DNA of 41,386 bases from Pleurotus djamor. Lineage: Eukaryota > Basidiomycota > Agaricomycetes > Agaricales > Pleurotaceae. The translations under genes and the position numbers were made by a program. Shown here piece after piece: positions 21,123-30,894 of this stretch (within the stretch, counting starts at the first letter, position 1; each line of letters begins with the position of its first letter). The DNA is taken from contig JAPEVF010000367.1 in assembly GCA_029747585.1 (NCBI GenBank), forward strand, positions 3,099-44,484, given 5' to 3'. The notes beneath the pieces are model-generated. The model ran no database searches and had not been told where the DNA came from. It saw only the letters and a program-made list of their open reading frames with translations.

Positions 21123-23600
21123 TCACGGGGGAAACCCTCTCCACCAAGAGCCAACAACTTGAGCATCATCATGGGCACCTATAGCATCGCCCGGTAGACC
21201 AGGCCACTCCAGTCCGGGGATCTCCTCATTCCTCTGCGGAGAATATGTGGCCTTACCAGCTTCACCAGCCCAATCAAAATCTACCACCTTGAGCTGGACG
21301 AATCCTTCAACCACCACCGGTAGCTTTCCATCATCCCCCAGCTTGATCATGAGGTTATTTGGACGGAAGTCCCCATGTACCATTTTGACGCCTTGTAAGA
21401 GGATTAAAATGCGGTCGATGCTAGCTTTGATCGCCGTCAGTAGGTCGGCGGTGCCAACAAGAGCTGATCGGTTCTTGGTGGCAAGGAGGTGCAGTCCAGT
21501 CCAGCTGACGTCGAGGTATTCCATCACGTATGCAGTAGGGGCACCTTCAAGGCACCTTCAAGGACTTTGTAGCCGTAAAGCTTCGGTGCGTAACCGTGCG
21601 CAGCGAGGAACGTTTGGACTTTGTGGCCGTAAGGCCGGGGAAGGAGTTTAACGAGCACTCTCTCTGGATCAGCGTTCGGTCGGTTGAGGTTAGCGGTGAA
21701 AAGAAGACGAGGAAGGTACTCGGTAGCTTCGAAGTTTGACAGTGTTCCTATAGGGGTGTTACTTTCCACCGAGACACAGTCGAGGTAGAGCCGAGGGGTG
21801 GAAGGAGCGAAAATTTGTGCTTGATGCTGGGGAACCAAAGAACTGAGAGGTGATCAGTTTGTGGTTAGGACAGGAATATAGCTTGGTCTCAAACCACAGC
21901 GTGCGCTCATATATTTTTGAGCGCGAAAAATGTTATAAATAAATTATCAAGTTTTATTCAGGCCTTTTCCTTGCGAAAAACGTATGATTTCTTCTGCGAG
22001 AAAATGTCAGAAAAATCTTACCTTTTCAACACCTTTCCCGGGATAAAAAAGCCACGAAAAATGTAACATTTTTTCTCGATAAAAATTCCAATAAAATCTT
22101 ATATTTTTCGGCCATTTTTCTCCACAAAAAATTCGTGGATTTGGGCGAAAAAATGGTCGGTCCCCCTGCCAAATAGGCGAGAAAAGACGAAATTTGTCCC
22201 GCTTTTTCATTCCGAAAAAGACTACAAAAATGTGAAGTTTTGATGAGATTTTTGCTCAAGACAAAGCAAGNCAAAAATCCTTTGTTTTTACCTCGGTAAA
22301 ACCCCACAAAAACCAATCATTTTCTCAGAATTTTTCTCGTGGATAAACTCAACATTTTCTTGCGGCAGAAAGGTGCCGCAAAAATGATAAGTTGTATTGA
22401 AGGATTTTTTGCTCCTNAAAAATGTATGGTCGTGCGCTGTGAACCTTTCTAATGAATCCATAGCCTGCCAAAGGGCGTATAAAACCTTCGCCAGTGCCCT
22501 CTGGCGTCGCTGGGTCGAATCTTCAAGCATGTGGAAAGGTGACGTCAACGGTTCAACGACGGTGTTCTCTCCATCGAAGAAAGCACCAGAAATAAGCAGA
22601 AGGGGACCTAACCGAGAAACATAAACATGGGCCACGCAAATATACGAAAGAGTCAAAACCAACAACGTACCTGTAACACAAAGGAGGAAGGCTGGCGCTC
22701 CAATGTCTTTATGGTACCCTGTGAAGGACTTGCAGTACATATCGTAATCGCGCGCGACCTGGATATATACTTCGTCTCCAGTGCCGATGTCCTTTTTATC
22801 CTCACGGAACAGCAAGATAGACTCGTCCATAAACATGAGGGTGCGACCAAGGACAGCACTGCAGCTCTCACTCTCCAGCGAAATTGAATGGCCTCGCCTC
22901 CAGTTGCCGAATACATTGCCGATACATCCGTCAAATTCTTCTGAACATTGTTCATCGTCCTCGAACGAATCCCCCATGAAAGAGCAGAGTGCGTGGGCCG
23001 AGCGCGTGGCTCGAGTAGCCATAGTATTCGAAGGTAATGGCGTGTCCATATCGATGATAAACTGTCGAAAGACGTCATGCAACGTACACAAGGGTATTCC
23101 GCGTTGCCTTGTGGGTCGTCCACATAGCAAACGACGGTTCCGGCGTTGTTGGCTGGGCCAGTTCGAGGCTTGAGCGTACTCGGAAGGAGGAAGAAGAGCG
23201 GTTTTTTGCTTCTTATACGCTTCGCCAAATTGCATATAGAGGGCATTGGTATCTTGGATGAGGTTGTCTGGAGGGGTAGTCTAATCAGTGGGGGCTTCGG
23301 TCCTGCAAGGCTGGTATACTTAAGCACCTGATAGATCGTTGTTGTCCGCGATACCAGTATTTGGGATACGAACGTTGAGGAAGTCATCGGGTATGTAGGC
23401 TGCATCCGGGTCCTTGATATAGTGCTGGGCCAAAAGGTCAGAATCCAACAAGTGATCTTCAAAAAAAAACGAGGTGGCAAGTTCAGCTGGCGTAGCGTCG
23501 CAATCTGAGTCCGGAACTCCTGTGCGGCTTTGAGAGTGGCTTCTTGAAGTTCCAGTTCTACTTTGCGACGCTTTTTCCTTGGTCCTTCTGAAGACGACAT
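21123..23600 (-). pseudogene. Decaying paralogue of the nuclease-kinase gene
   Basis: The order of domains matches the intact gene at 26052-27963: a KKRRK basic motif near the start (about residues 9-13), QQRRNRRLLCGRP, the nuclease-like REDK and QVARDYD motifs, SGAFFDG, and a kinase-like part with MVHGDFRPNN and VVDFDWAG. Introns match the intact copy in position: 23327-23268 (60 nt), 22670-22608 (63 nt) and 22444-21843. The last is 602 nt because it contains a 547-bp inserted element. The frame breaks twice: in a nine-A run at 23461-23469 (plus-strand reading), and at an 11-bp tandem duplication at 21541-21562. Between the breaks the sequence is still clearly homologous, so decay is recent. 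The A-run break could be an assembly error; the 11-bp duplication is harder to explain that way. A truncated nuclease-like product from an internal ATG (23235) cannot be excluded. Confidence 0.82.
21895..22441. mobile_element. 547-bp non-autonomous DNA transposon (TIR element) inside an intron
   Basis: The ends form an imperfect inverted repeat beginning CACAGCG (19 of 24 positions match; looser similarity continues to about 60 bp). The element is flanked by AAC on both sides (21892-21894 and 22442-22444), a 3-bp target duplication. Removing the element and one AAC leaves a normal 52-nt intron with a CTAAC branch site, similar to the 54-nt intron at the same place in the paralogue. The interior is AT-rich and holds many copies of a CGAAAAATG-like motif in both orientations. 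CAC-starting ends, 3-bp duplications and repeated subterminal motifs are typical of the CACTA/EnSpm group; the assignment is inference. There is no transposase frame. Confidence 0.8.
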
Positions 23601-23764
23601 CCGAGATGCTTAGAAACAGGATTCAAGTACATAGCAGCCCCTCTTCCAGCTTCCACAAGTCTCACGTGCTGAGAAGAGGAGAAACCCCCTAATGATGTCG
23701 TGACAAATCGGTGGCGCTTCTGGTGCTTGACACTTGTTGGACACTTGTCCATTGAAGTTGCAGT
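23601..23764. promoter_or_regulatory. Short divergent promoter region
   Basis: Only 164 nt separate the start codons of the nuclease-kinase pseudogene (minus) and the F-box gene (plus). Any promoter elements for the two must overlap or be shared. I see no clear TATA box. If the F-box gene has an unrecognised upstream exon, the arrangement would differ. Confidence 0.35.
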
Positions 23765-25459
23765 TTGGATGGTTTGTTTTTCGTGCGTTGCGAGTTCAAT
23801 ACATGGCTTACGTTTCATCCTCAGGACGCAATACTCACCGATCACGCGGCTCAGAAACATCTTGACGAGCAAATAGCCCAACTTGAGGGGACCATACAAA
23901 CGTTGAAGCGTCGTCGAAATGATCATTCTGCTGTTTGCAAGCTTCCGATAGATATTCTATCGCTCATTTTCATAGCGCTCAAAGATGATACTTACACCGA
24001 AGCTGGGTACTCTTGGACGACTCTTCTTCGTATCTGCCAGATGTGGCGAAATATCGTGTTGGAGACCCCATTATTTTGGGCTACGATCAATTTCCAGGGA
24101 CCTCTTACGGCTCAGATCTCGCCAATCCGACGGGCAAAAGAGCTACCCTTATCCATCTACTGTCACTTGTCAGGCATCACTTTGAACGACGCCTTCTGGA
24201 GCGCAGCTCACGATCTGGTGTCGCAAAGTGAACGATTTCAAGAGGTCCTCCTTACCTTTGACCCCAATGACCGCAGCGAGGCCGCAAGACTCCTTCAAAT
24301 TGCAGACGCAGGTCATGCTCCCCATCTTCGTATCCTATGTGTGAAGATGGATCCAAGCTACGGGTTTGCCGCCGAGTTGTCAAATCCTTGGATATCAATG
24401 CCGTCGCTTTCCTGCCTTGAGCTGAAGGATGTTATATTCTTGGCTCAAACTCTCCCTGATCTGCCATCGCTCCGAGTGCTAATTGTTGAAGGAGCAGCAT
24501 CCCAATACAGCGTTCCCGCGTCTTGGCTCATAAACGTCCTCCAAAAGACTCCAAAACTCGAGGAAGTCCACCTTTCACAGGTGTCATCCGACGAACTCTC
24601 CGCATGTCACGTATATCTCCCCCACCTGAGGCACTTTGAATTTCAGTCAAAAGATCTCGCTGCTTGCAAAGTCCTTGAGCTTCTCAGTTTCCCAAATGCA
24701 ATCACCGTCATGGTGAAATGCGTATCGGACACCTCTCTTCCAGAAACCTGGGACTTGTCAAGTCTCGAGTACTTTCTATCGCGGTTCACATCGGGGCCCA
24801 ATGCTAGACCTTGTGATAGACTTGTCCTCTTCACGGCGGATTCCCTCAAGTATAATGTCAGTCCTTTGACATTTCGCCTCGAAGCTTCCTCATTGGATGG
24901 TCAACCTCTATCACTTACGATAGAACTACCCTTTGTGGCCCCAGAAATGCCCCGCTTCACGCGACTTGTCCGATGCCTTCCTCTGGAAAGCATTACCAAC
25001 CTCACTTTCTCCAACACGTGTCTCTCTACTACTTCTCAGGTATGGATGGAGCTGCTCCCCGCGTTGAAGAGTGTGACGGTGCTAAAGATAGACCATCATG
25101 AAGACGCGGGGTTAGCACAGGCTCTGACCCAATCCCACGAGGGCGATATAAGCCTCCCATCACTCGAGGTCCTATCCTATGAGCTCATGTCCTTCAACAC
25201 CATCTCAGCACTTGAGGAGCCGACCGACGAAGGGCTTCCTCTTGATCAGCTTGACCGTTTGGTGGATGAAACAATCAACGACGATCCTGACCTGTTTCGA
25301 GTGGGTTTAGTCAAAAGACGGCGGGATATGGGATCTCCGTTCCGAAAGATAGTCCTCGAAGATTGTGACATTACCCAAAACCACGTCGACATTTTCAAGA
25401 GGTACGTCGAGGTGGAATGGGATGGGAATGAGGGGTTAAGGGGCGAAAGCCAAGAATGA
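23765..25459 (+). CDS. F-box protein with leucine-rich-like C-terminus
   Basis: A single open exon of 564 residues. Residues about 26-52 are a charged heptad-like helix (LDEQIAQLEGTIQTLKRRRN), followed by the F-box at about 58-107, with LPIDILSLIF, LLRICQMWRNIVLETPLFW. This helix-plus-F-box start is the standard form of the very large F-box family of agaricomycetes. The rest has loosely repeated leucine-rich segments (LPDLPSLRVL, TPKLEEVHLSQ, LPHLRHFEF, LPSLEVLSYEL), likely a substrate-recognition surface. F-box proteins link targets to SKP1-Cullin1 ubiquitin ligases. The first about 20 residues look untypical, and a CCTCAG acceptor just before codon 20 hints that the true start may come from an upstream exon. 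It lies between the two nuclease-kinase copies. Confidence 0.85.
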   Translation: MDGLFFVRCEFNTWLTFHPQDAILTDHAAQKHLDEQIAQLEGTIQTLKRRRNDHSAVCKLPIDILSLIFIALKDDTYTEAGYSWTTLLRICQMWRNIVLETPLFWATINFQGPLTAQISPIRRAKELPLSIYCHLSGITLNDAFWSAAHDLVSQSERFQEVLLTFDPNDRSEAARLLQIADAGHAPHLRILCVKMDPSYGFAAELSNPWISMPSLSCLELKDVIFLAQTLPDLPSLRVLIVEGAASQYSVPASWLINVLQKTPKLEEVHLSQVSSDELSACHVYLPHLRHFEFQSKDLAACKVLELLSFPNAITVMVKCVSDTSLPETWDLSSLEYFLSRFTSGPNARPCDRLVLFTADSLKYNVSPLTFRLEASSLDGQPLSLTIELPFVAPEMPRFTRLVRCLPLESITNLTFSNTCLSTTSQVWMELLPALKSVTVLKIDHHEDAGLAQALTQSHEGDISLPSLEVLSYELMSFNTISALEEPTDEGLPLDQLDRLVDETINDDPDLFRVGLVKRRRDMGSPFRKIVLEDCDITQNHVDIFKRYVEVEWDGNEGLRGESQE

Positions 25460-25838
25460 TGCTCCTCTACTCTACATCCACAGCACGGCCCCGTACTCAG
25501 TGGACTAGAATTATAACGCGACGTGTGTATACAGACGTTCAAATTTATCCTCTTGCGTCAGTCCTCGCTCTCAAGATAGCCAAGGACGCACTGAAGTTCA
25601 AACTCGTACCAGGCCTGTGTAGTATCGACCACGATGATCGCGTTACTGACCAGCTCATTGTATTAGTGACGTTCCCGAGGATGATGTGCCGTCTCCGTCT
25701 CCCCAGCCACCAGACCTCAAAACCAACGATTTGAGCATTCAAGCACAAAGAGACCACGCGGGCGTGTAACGGTGTATGTAGTAGCAGATGCAAGTGTGTA
25801 CATCAGAAATGCAACACTGTACCTGACCGGCATGACCA
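25460..25838. other. Gap between the F-box gene and the flanking repeat
   Basis: About 380 nt without a supported gene. It should contain the F-box 3' UTR. Small frames on either strand do not match anything known to me. Confidence 0.5.
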
Positions 25839-25941
25839 CCTCGAAGATCCAATTGAATTCCAGCTCGGTTTGTGCGCTCGTGTTGGTGTGGTAATTCTCT
25901 TGTTTATGTATTTCGGTCTCGACTTCTGCAACCCTGGGCAT
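25839..25941. repeat. Left copy of a ~100-bp direct repeat
   Basis: This segment is about 85 percent identical, by eye, to 28042-28142, with shared blocks such as CTCGAAGATCCAA, CTCGGTTTGTGC and ACTTCTGCA. It ends 110 nt before the start codon of the nuclease-kinase gene. Beyond the repeat the two loci diverge abruptly on the gene side. Both copies keep an ATG-initiated frame on the minus strand (starting at 25941) across a 3-nt length difference. Confidence 0.8.
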
Positions 25942-26051
25942 ATCCTATCTTGGAATTTCAAAAGCGCACCGGCCAGTGGCAGTGCACGTGCGACTACTGC
26001 CCACGCCGCTTCGTCGTCGAATTGCCGCAAACCAAAACCTGTTTGTCTGAG

Positions 26052-27963
26052 ATGGCGTCTTCAGAAGGACCACAGCCAAAGCGGCGCAAGATCATCGCAG
26101 CAGAAGGGCAAACTCTCGAAGCTGCGCAGGAGTTTACGACCATCACTGCTATACTACGGTCCTTGGCGGTGGTGCCACCTCAGCTTCACGACTCTTTGTT
26201 GGTTCTCGATGCTTTGGTTCAGCGATACATCACGGCACCGGAAACAACCAAAATACCTGAACGTTTTCTCTCCGAGAAGATCCCAACTTCTGGTCTCGTA
26301 ATCGGCCCTATGCTGAGTATGGCAGCTCTCGTGGTATCGAAGCCCTCACTCATCGCACTGTTTGCAGCCCAACTCATTCAAGAAGCCAACGTCGCTTATA
26401 CAAAATTTTGCGAAGCCTACAACAAATCAAGCAAACCACTTATGTCTCCTTCTGAGTACTGCAAACACATCAACTGGGCCAACCAGCAAAGGCGGAACCG
26501 TCGCTTGCTATGCGGCCGACCCGCACATCAACGCGGAATACCCTTGTCTACCTTGCATGATGTATTTCGACGGTTCATCATTGAGGTGGACATGCCTCTG
26601 CCTTCAGATGATGTGGCTAATCAAGCTTTGCGTACGGCCTTCACGCTCTGCACTACGATGGGCGACCCCTACACAGCGGAATCAGCACGTTCGGACCAAT
26701 TTGACGAATGTGTCAGCGATCTCTTCTCCGAATGGGCAAATCAACAACGCATCTCTCCGGACAGTGAGGTTTATAGCGGCATCGTTGACCGGACGCTTCG
26801 CTTTGGCTTTGGTAGCACGAGTATTTCCCTGATACTTCGGGAGGATAAAAACGATATTGACGACGGTGGGGACGTCTACCTCCAGGTCGCGCGCGATTAT
26901 GACATGTACTGCAAAACTATTACGGAGATGCATAAAGCCATCGGGGCTCCGACCTTCCTTGTTTGTGTTATGGGTGCGTACGCGAGCCTTCCTTCCTTAT
27001 CTGCAACCCTCAATTCGCACGAATAAAGGACCGATCTTAATCGTCTCCGGTGCTTTCTTCGATGGAAAGAACGTCATAATCGAACCGCTAACAAACTCCT
27101 GCCACATGCTCTGCGATGAGACTGGCCGACGCCAGACCGCACTGGCGAAGGTTTTGTACGCCCTTAAACGTGGTACAGAGGCACTGAAAAGGTTATCTCG
27201 CTCAAATTTGATCTCTACCCCACACGCGAACTGATTTAATCTTAGTTATCTGACCAACCCAACCCAAGTGCCAACCCCCGCTCCCTCCACTCCTCGTCTC
27301 TACCTCGACTGTGTCTCCGTGGACAAAAAGTACCTGATAGGAACCTTATCAGATTTCAAGCCCACCGAGTACCTCCCTCGTCTCCTTTTCACCGCTAACC
27401 TCAACCGATCGAACGCCAATCCGGAGAAAGTGCTTGTCAAACTTGTTTCTCGGCCTTACGGTGTCCAAGTTCATACATTCCTAGCCGCACATGGTTACGC
27501 ACCGAGCCTTTACGGCTACAAAGACCTCGAAGGTGCTCCTACCGCATACGTAATGGAATTCCTCGACTCCAACTGGACTTCACTCGCCAAGTTAGCTGAA
27601 AAGAAACGCGCAGCGCTTGTTCAATCCCCAGTTCTCCTACCAGCCATCCGGGCTACCATCAGCCATATAACAACCCTCCTATCAGGCGCCACAATGGTGC
27701 ATGGCGACCTTCGTCCGAATAATATCATGATTAAGTTGGGAGAGGACACGGACAATATGCCAGTCGTATCTGAGGGCGTTGTTCAGCTCAGGGTGGTGGA
27801 CTTCGATTGGGCGGGGGATGTAGGTAGGGCGAGGTATCCTCCGCAGAGGAATGAGGATATTGAGGGCCTTAAGTGGCCTGGTCGACCAGGCAATCTTATC
27901 GACGCTGGTGATGATGTTCGAGTCGTTGATTCTTGGTGGAGGAGTTTTCAGCCCGTGGATTAA
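26052..27963 (+). CDS. PD-(D/E)XK-nuclease-like and protein-kinase-like fusion protein (Crinkler-type effector-like)
   Basis: Exons 26052-26316, 26368-26973, 27029-27191 and 27246-27963 give 584 codons (583 residues). A basic PKRRK motif at residues 9-13 suggests nuclear targeting. Residues about 200-290 resemble a restriction-endonuclease fold: E222 in a helix, then LREDK (E247, K249) and QVARDY (Q261, Y266), all shared with the decayed paralogue. A linker SGAFFDG-IIEPLT follows. Residues about 360-575 are kinase-like: VLVK (K410), hinge YVMEFLD, catalytic loop MVHGDLRPNN (D499), VVDFDWAG (D530) and a YPPQRNEDI-WPG tail. Nuclease-kinase fusions of this kind are known from studies of Crinkler-RHS-type eukaryotic effectors; the assignment here is by motif memory. 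DFD replaces the usual DFG. Intron 26317-26367 is 51 nt without a stop, so a 600-residue unspliced form is possible. No signal peptide is visible. Confidence 0.8.
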
Positions 27964-28041
27964 TGCCGGATGAGGCATTTGACATACTCGATATTACCTA
28001 AGTAGCTCATCACAGTATACGTATCGCTTTTTACGACTACT

Positions 28042-28142
28042 TCCTCGAAGATCCAAGTGAATTCCGACTCGGTTTGTGCACTCGTTTTGGTGTCGTACTT
28101 CTCTTGTTTACTCTCGGTCTCAACTTCTGCAGCCCTTGGCAT
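28042..28142. repeat. Right copy of the ~100-bp direct repeat
   Basis: It is homologous to 25839-25941 in the same orientation and starts 78 nt after the stop codon of the nuclease-kinase gene, so the pair brackets that gene closely. On the minus strand a frame beginning at 28142 (MPRAAEVETE...) corresponds to the one in the left copy (MPRVAEVETE...). No hallmark of LTRs (TG...CA ends, primer site) is visible. Confidence 0.8.
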
Positions 28143-30186
28143 GGCCTTGATCTACTTCTGTTCATACGGTCCCCATGCCATGCAAACGCCAAGTTTACAA
28201 GAGTCAAGCTTGGGTCAGGCGACCAGGTAAGTCAAGTGTGGACATCGATGTTTCTATCGGTCCATTCTTATGCCGTGCCTTGGTACTGGAATGCCGAAAG
28301 GATATAACCAGTAATAATTTTGGTGTAAACAGGCTCACCGTATGTAGATGGTCCCGTTTACTTTCAGGACATGGGCTTCTTCCCCGTAATTTTCGAAAAG
28401 AAGGATGCTTCTGCACGTCTTCATCTATTCTTGACCTTTCCCTTATCTCCGGGGCCCTGAATCGGAGACGCGTTCCTGGCTTCGTAGGTTGGTGGCTGGT
28501 ACTGAACGTACAATTCAGTCCTCCGCAAGGATTTCAGCTTCATTTGATCTTCGCAAACGGGCTACATAACCGTACTTTGGGACTATGGTGTCGGAAGCCC
28601 AGCCCTGCTCGAGAAGGGCAACAAAAGAGCCGGCTATAATCTGAGCGACGATATAACCATCTAGTCCGCGCTGGATCCGCAGACTCAACGGGACTACGCC
28701 ATGCGAGCATGAGACTCTCCGACATATGAGAAGGTTCGTTCATTTCAATTGATGAAGGGGCGAACCAACCAGCAGACATAGTGGCTCGAGCCGCGGTAGA
28801 TGGGAACATTGAACGTCGAATTTCGAGCCACAGAGATCGTCCTTATGTATTTACATCTTCTACGTGAACTTTCAGTACACTGTACAACTGAGCGAGTTGA
28901 GGAGTACGTACAGACTGAAACACTTCTCAAGACGAAGGTCACCTGTTCGGCGGGACTATCCGTAGGATAGAGGAGAGCCCAAGGAGAGCCCAAGGATAGC
29001 CGACATTCTCGGATAAAAGGTGAGTTGGTCAGCCAACTGGGAACCGTCACCGAAGCCGAAGGTTCCTAGGGCTTGAGGGACCGAAGCCTGTAGTCAGTTT
29101 TCTGGAAGTGAGTAACTTCTCGTAAAAGCGCAAAAGACGTTGGGATAAGGATCAAGACGGTGGACTTAGAAAAACGGTCGATCCGACTCGACAGCGAAGA
29201 GGGTGTAGGGAGGACATCCAGCGGAAATTGGAAGGGTTAGAGAGGGTAAACTATGAGCAGCCTGTCGGAGAGAGGTCTGGGGAAGGGAGCTTGTCATCTT
29301 CGAGGATTCTTGACCTACCCCTGCAAGAATGATCAGGGACGACGAAGCTATCATCGTATGGAACGGGAAGAACGGAACGAAGTATAGAGCTCAGAGAAGC
29401 TCGTGTTATACTTCGCTGATGCACCCTAGCAGCGACAAAGCGAAAACCGCACGCTCTGGCATTGCCTACAAAGGCCAGACCAATCGGTACCATGGAAACT
29501 GAGCCCATAAAACGATGAGCAATGAGTGCCTTGACCCCACGGCTTAAACGTTAAACTGGAGCCCGTATGATGTCTTTAAGATGGTCCCTCTAAACTGAGA
29601 GATAGGCAATTTGGCAGATAAACTTTACGAGTTCGGGAAACTCACCCTGATTGCCTATGGCCTTTGTAGTTAAAATCGTGCCTGTCAGCGTCCGTGAACT
29701 GTAAAGTAGTCACAAGGGGCAAACAAACGGCGGCAACGAAGATAATTTGAAATTCACTGGCGGTTCAGGGTTTTCATTTATTGGTCCGATCGTAATGATC
29801 CCTACTGCGACCTGGTTGGTTTAGAAGGGGTCATATCGAACCAAGCGAATATACGAGCCCAGCTAACGGACAATGGACTCAGCGAAGTGGACGAATAACG
29901 CACAACTCCGAAGGCCATACCAGACACGTCATATGGACATTCAACAATCCTGCCATCAGCCGTCAGATAAGGTCTACTCGTGTTCTGATAAACCATCGAT
30001 TAGCCATGAAAACGATCTCATGATGACATTTCTCACCGGGAGTAATGGATAGACTCTACAAGCACGTCAAGCTTGTCACGCTGCTTTAGACGTCTCCCAA
30101 AATAGGATACAGCTTCGGCTTCGGAAGTTATGTGACTGGAAACGCGAAGTGGAGAAGGCGAAGTTAAAACACAAGCTCAACGAGTG

Positions 30187-30198
30187 AAAAAAAAAAAA
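30187..30198. repeat. Run of 12 A
   Basis: Twelve consecutive A followed shortly by an ambiguous base at 30206. There is no upstream reading frame or target duplication that would make it the tail of a retroposon, so I record it only as a homopolymer. Confidence 0.7.
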
Positions 30199-30894
30199 TC
30201 CCGCCNAAAAAGCCCACCCAAGTCGGCCCGAAGGAGTGTCTTGGACGTAGGCACATCGAGCGTGGTGGAGCGAGCTACGGAGACAATGACGGCGGGAGCT
30301 AAGGGGATGGTCGAGATAGGCTTTAGTGCTTCAGCTCTTATCTGATTCACGAGCATGCGAGTGCTCTAGGCTAGACTGAGAGTTGTTCCTAGCTACCTTC
30401 CGGGCACGGCTTCCGAGAAGCCTTCAGAGTGGAGGAATGATGGTGCCAGCAGCTCGAGCACGGAGTCTCACGCAAGCGTCGGCTATGATAGATCAGAAAT
30501 TAGAAATACACCAATGATCACGAAAGGAGGCGAATGGAACCTGAACTACTCACTTGCTGATATTACAAGGCTGGAAAATGTGCATTGTGTGAAGCCCGTT
30601 CTGCCAGGTCTTTGTCAAGGGTAGGTGCTGCCTGGTTATCAAGGCACGAACACGACCCCAAACATCGAAATAACGTATGGAAGACTTCACCAGGTGGTTC
30701 CCTGCCGTACGTGATGCTGCGGCTAGACGGAGGACTCAGGAGAATGACATCTCGTGGGTGAGTTGAGTTCATGTTCAAGCCTATCCCTGATGCTGAGTGT
30801 CGACACTGCGGACCAGCGGACTTCTTGTTACTGTGTTTTCAAGGCCATATTAGACGAGGGGCCAGTTTCTACACAGAGAAATCTGATAGACGGC

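Noticed and set aside
27268..27963. FunK1-type fungal kinase
   Set aside because: FunK1 kinases carry an HRDIS-type catalytic loop. Here the loop is HGDLRPNN with a DFDWAG segment, pointing to a different kinase-like group.
25839..28142. LTR retrotransposon bounded by the direct repeats
   Set aside because: The repeats are only ~100 bp, lack TG...CA ends, and enclose a nuclease-kinase gene rather than gag, protease, reverse transcriptase or integrase.
28175..28639. 154-codon plus-strand frame
   Set aside because: Other frames on both strands over the same DNA look at least as coding-like, so no frame can be preferred.
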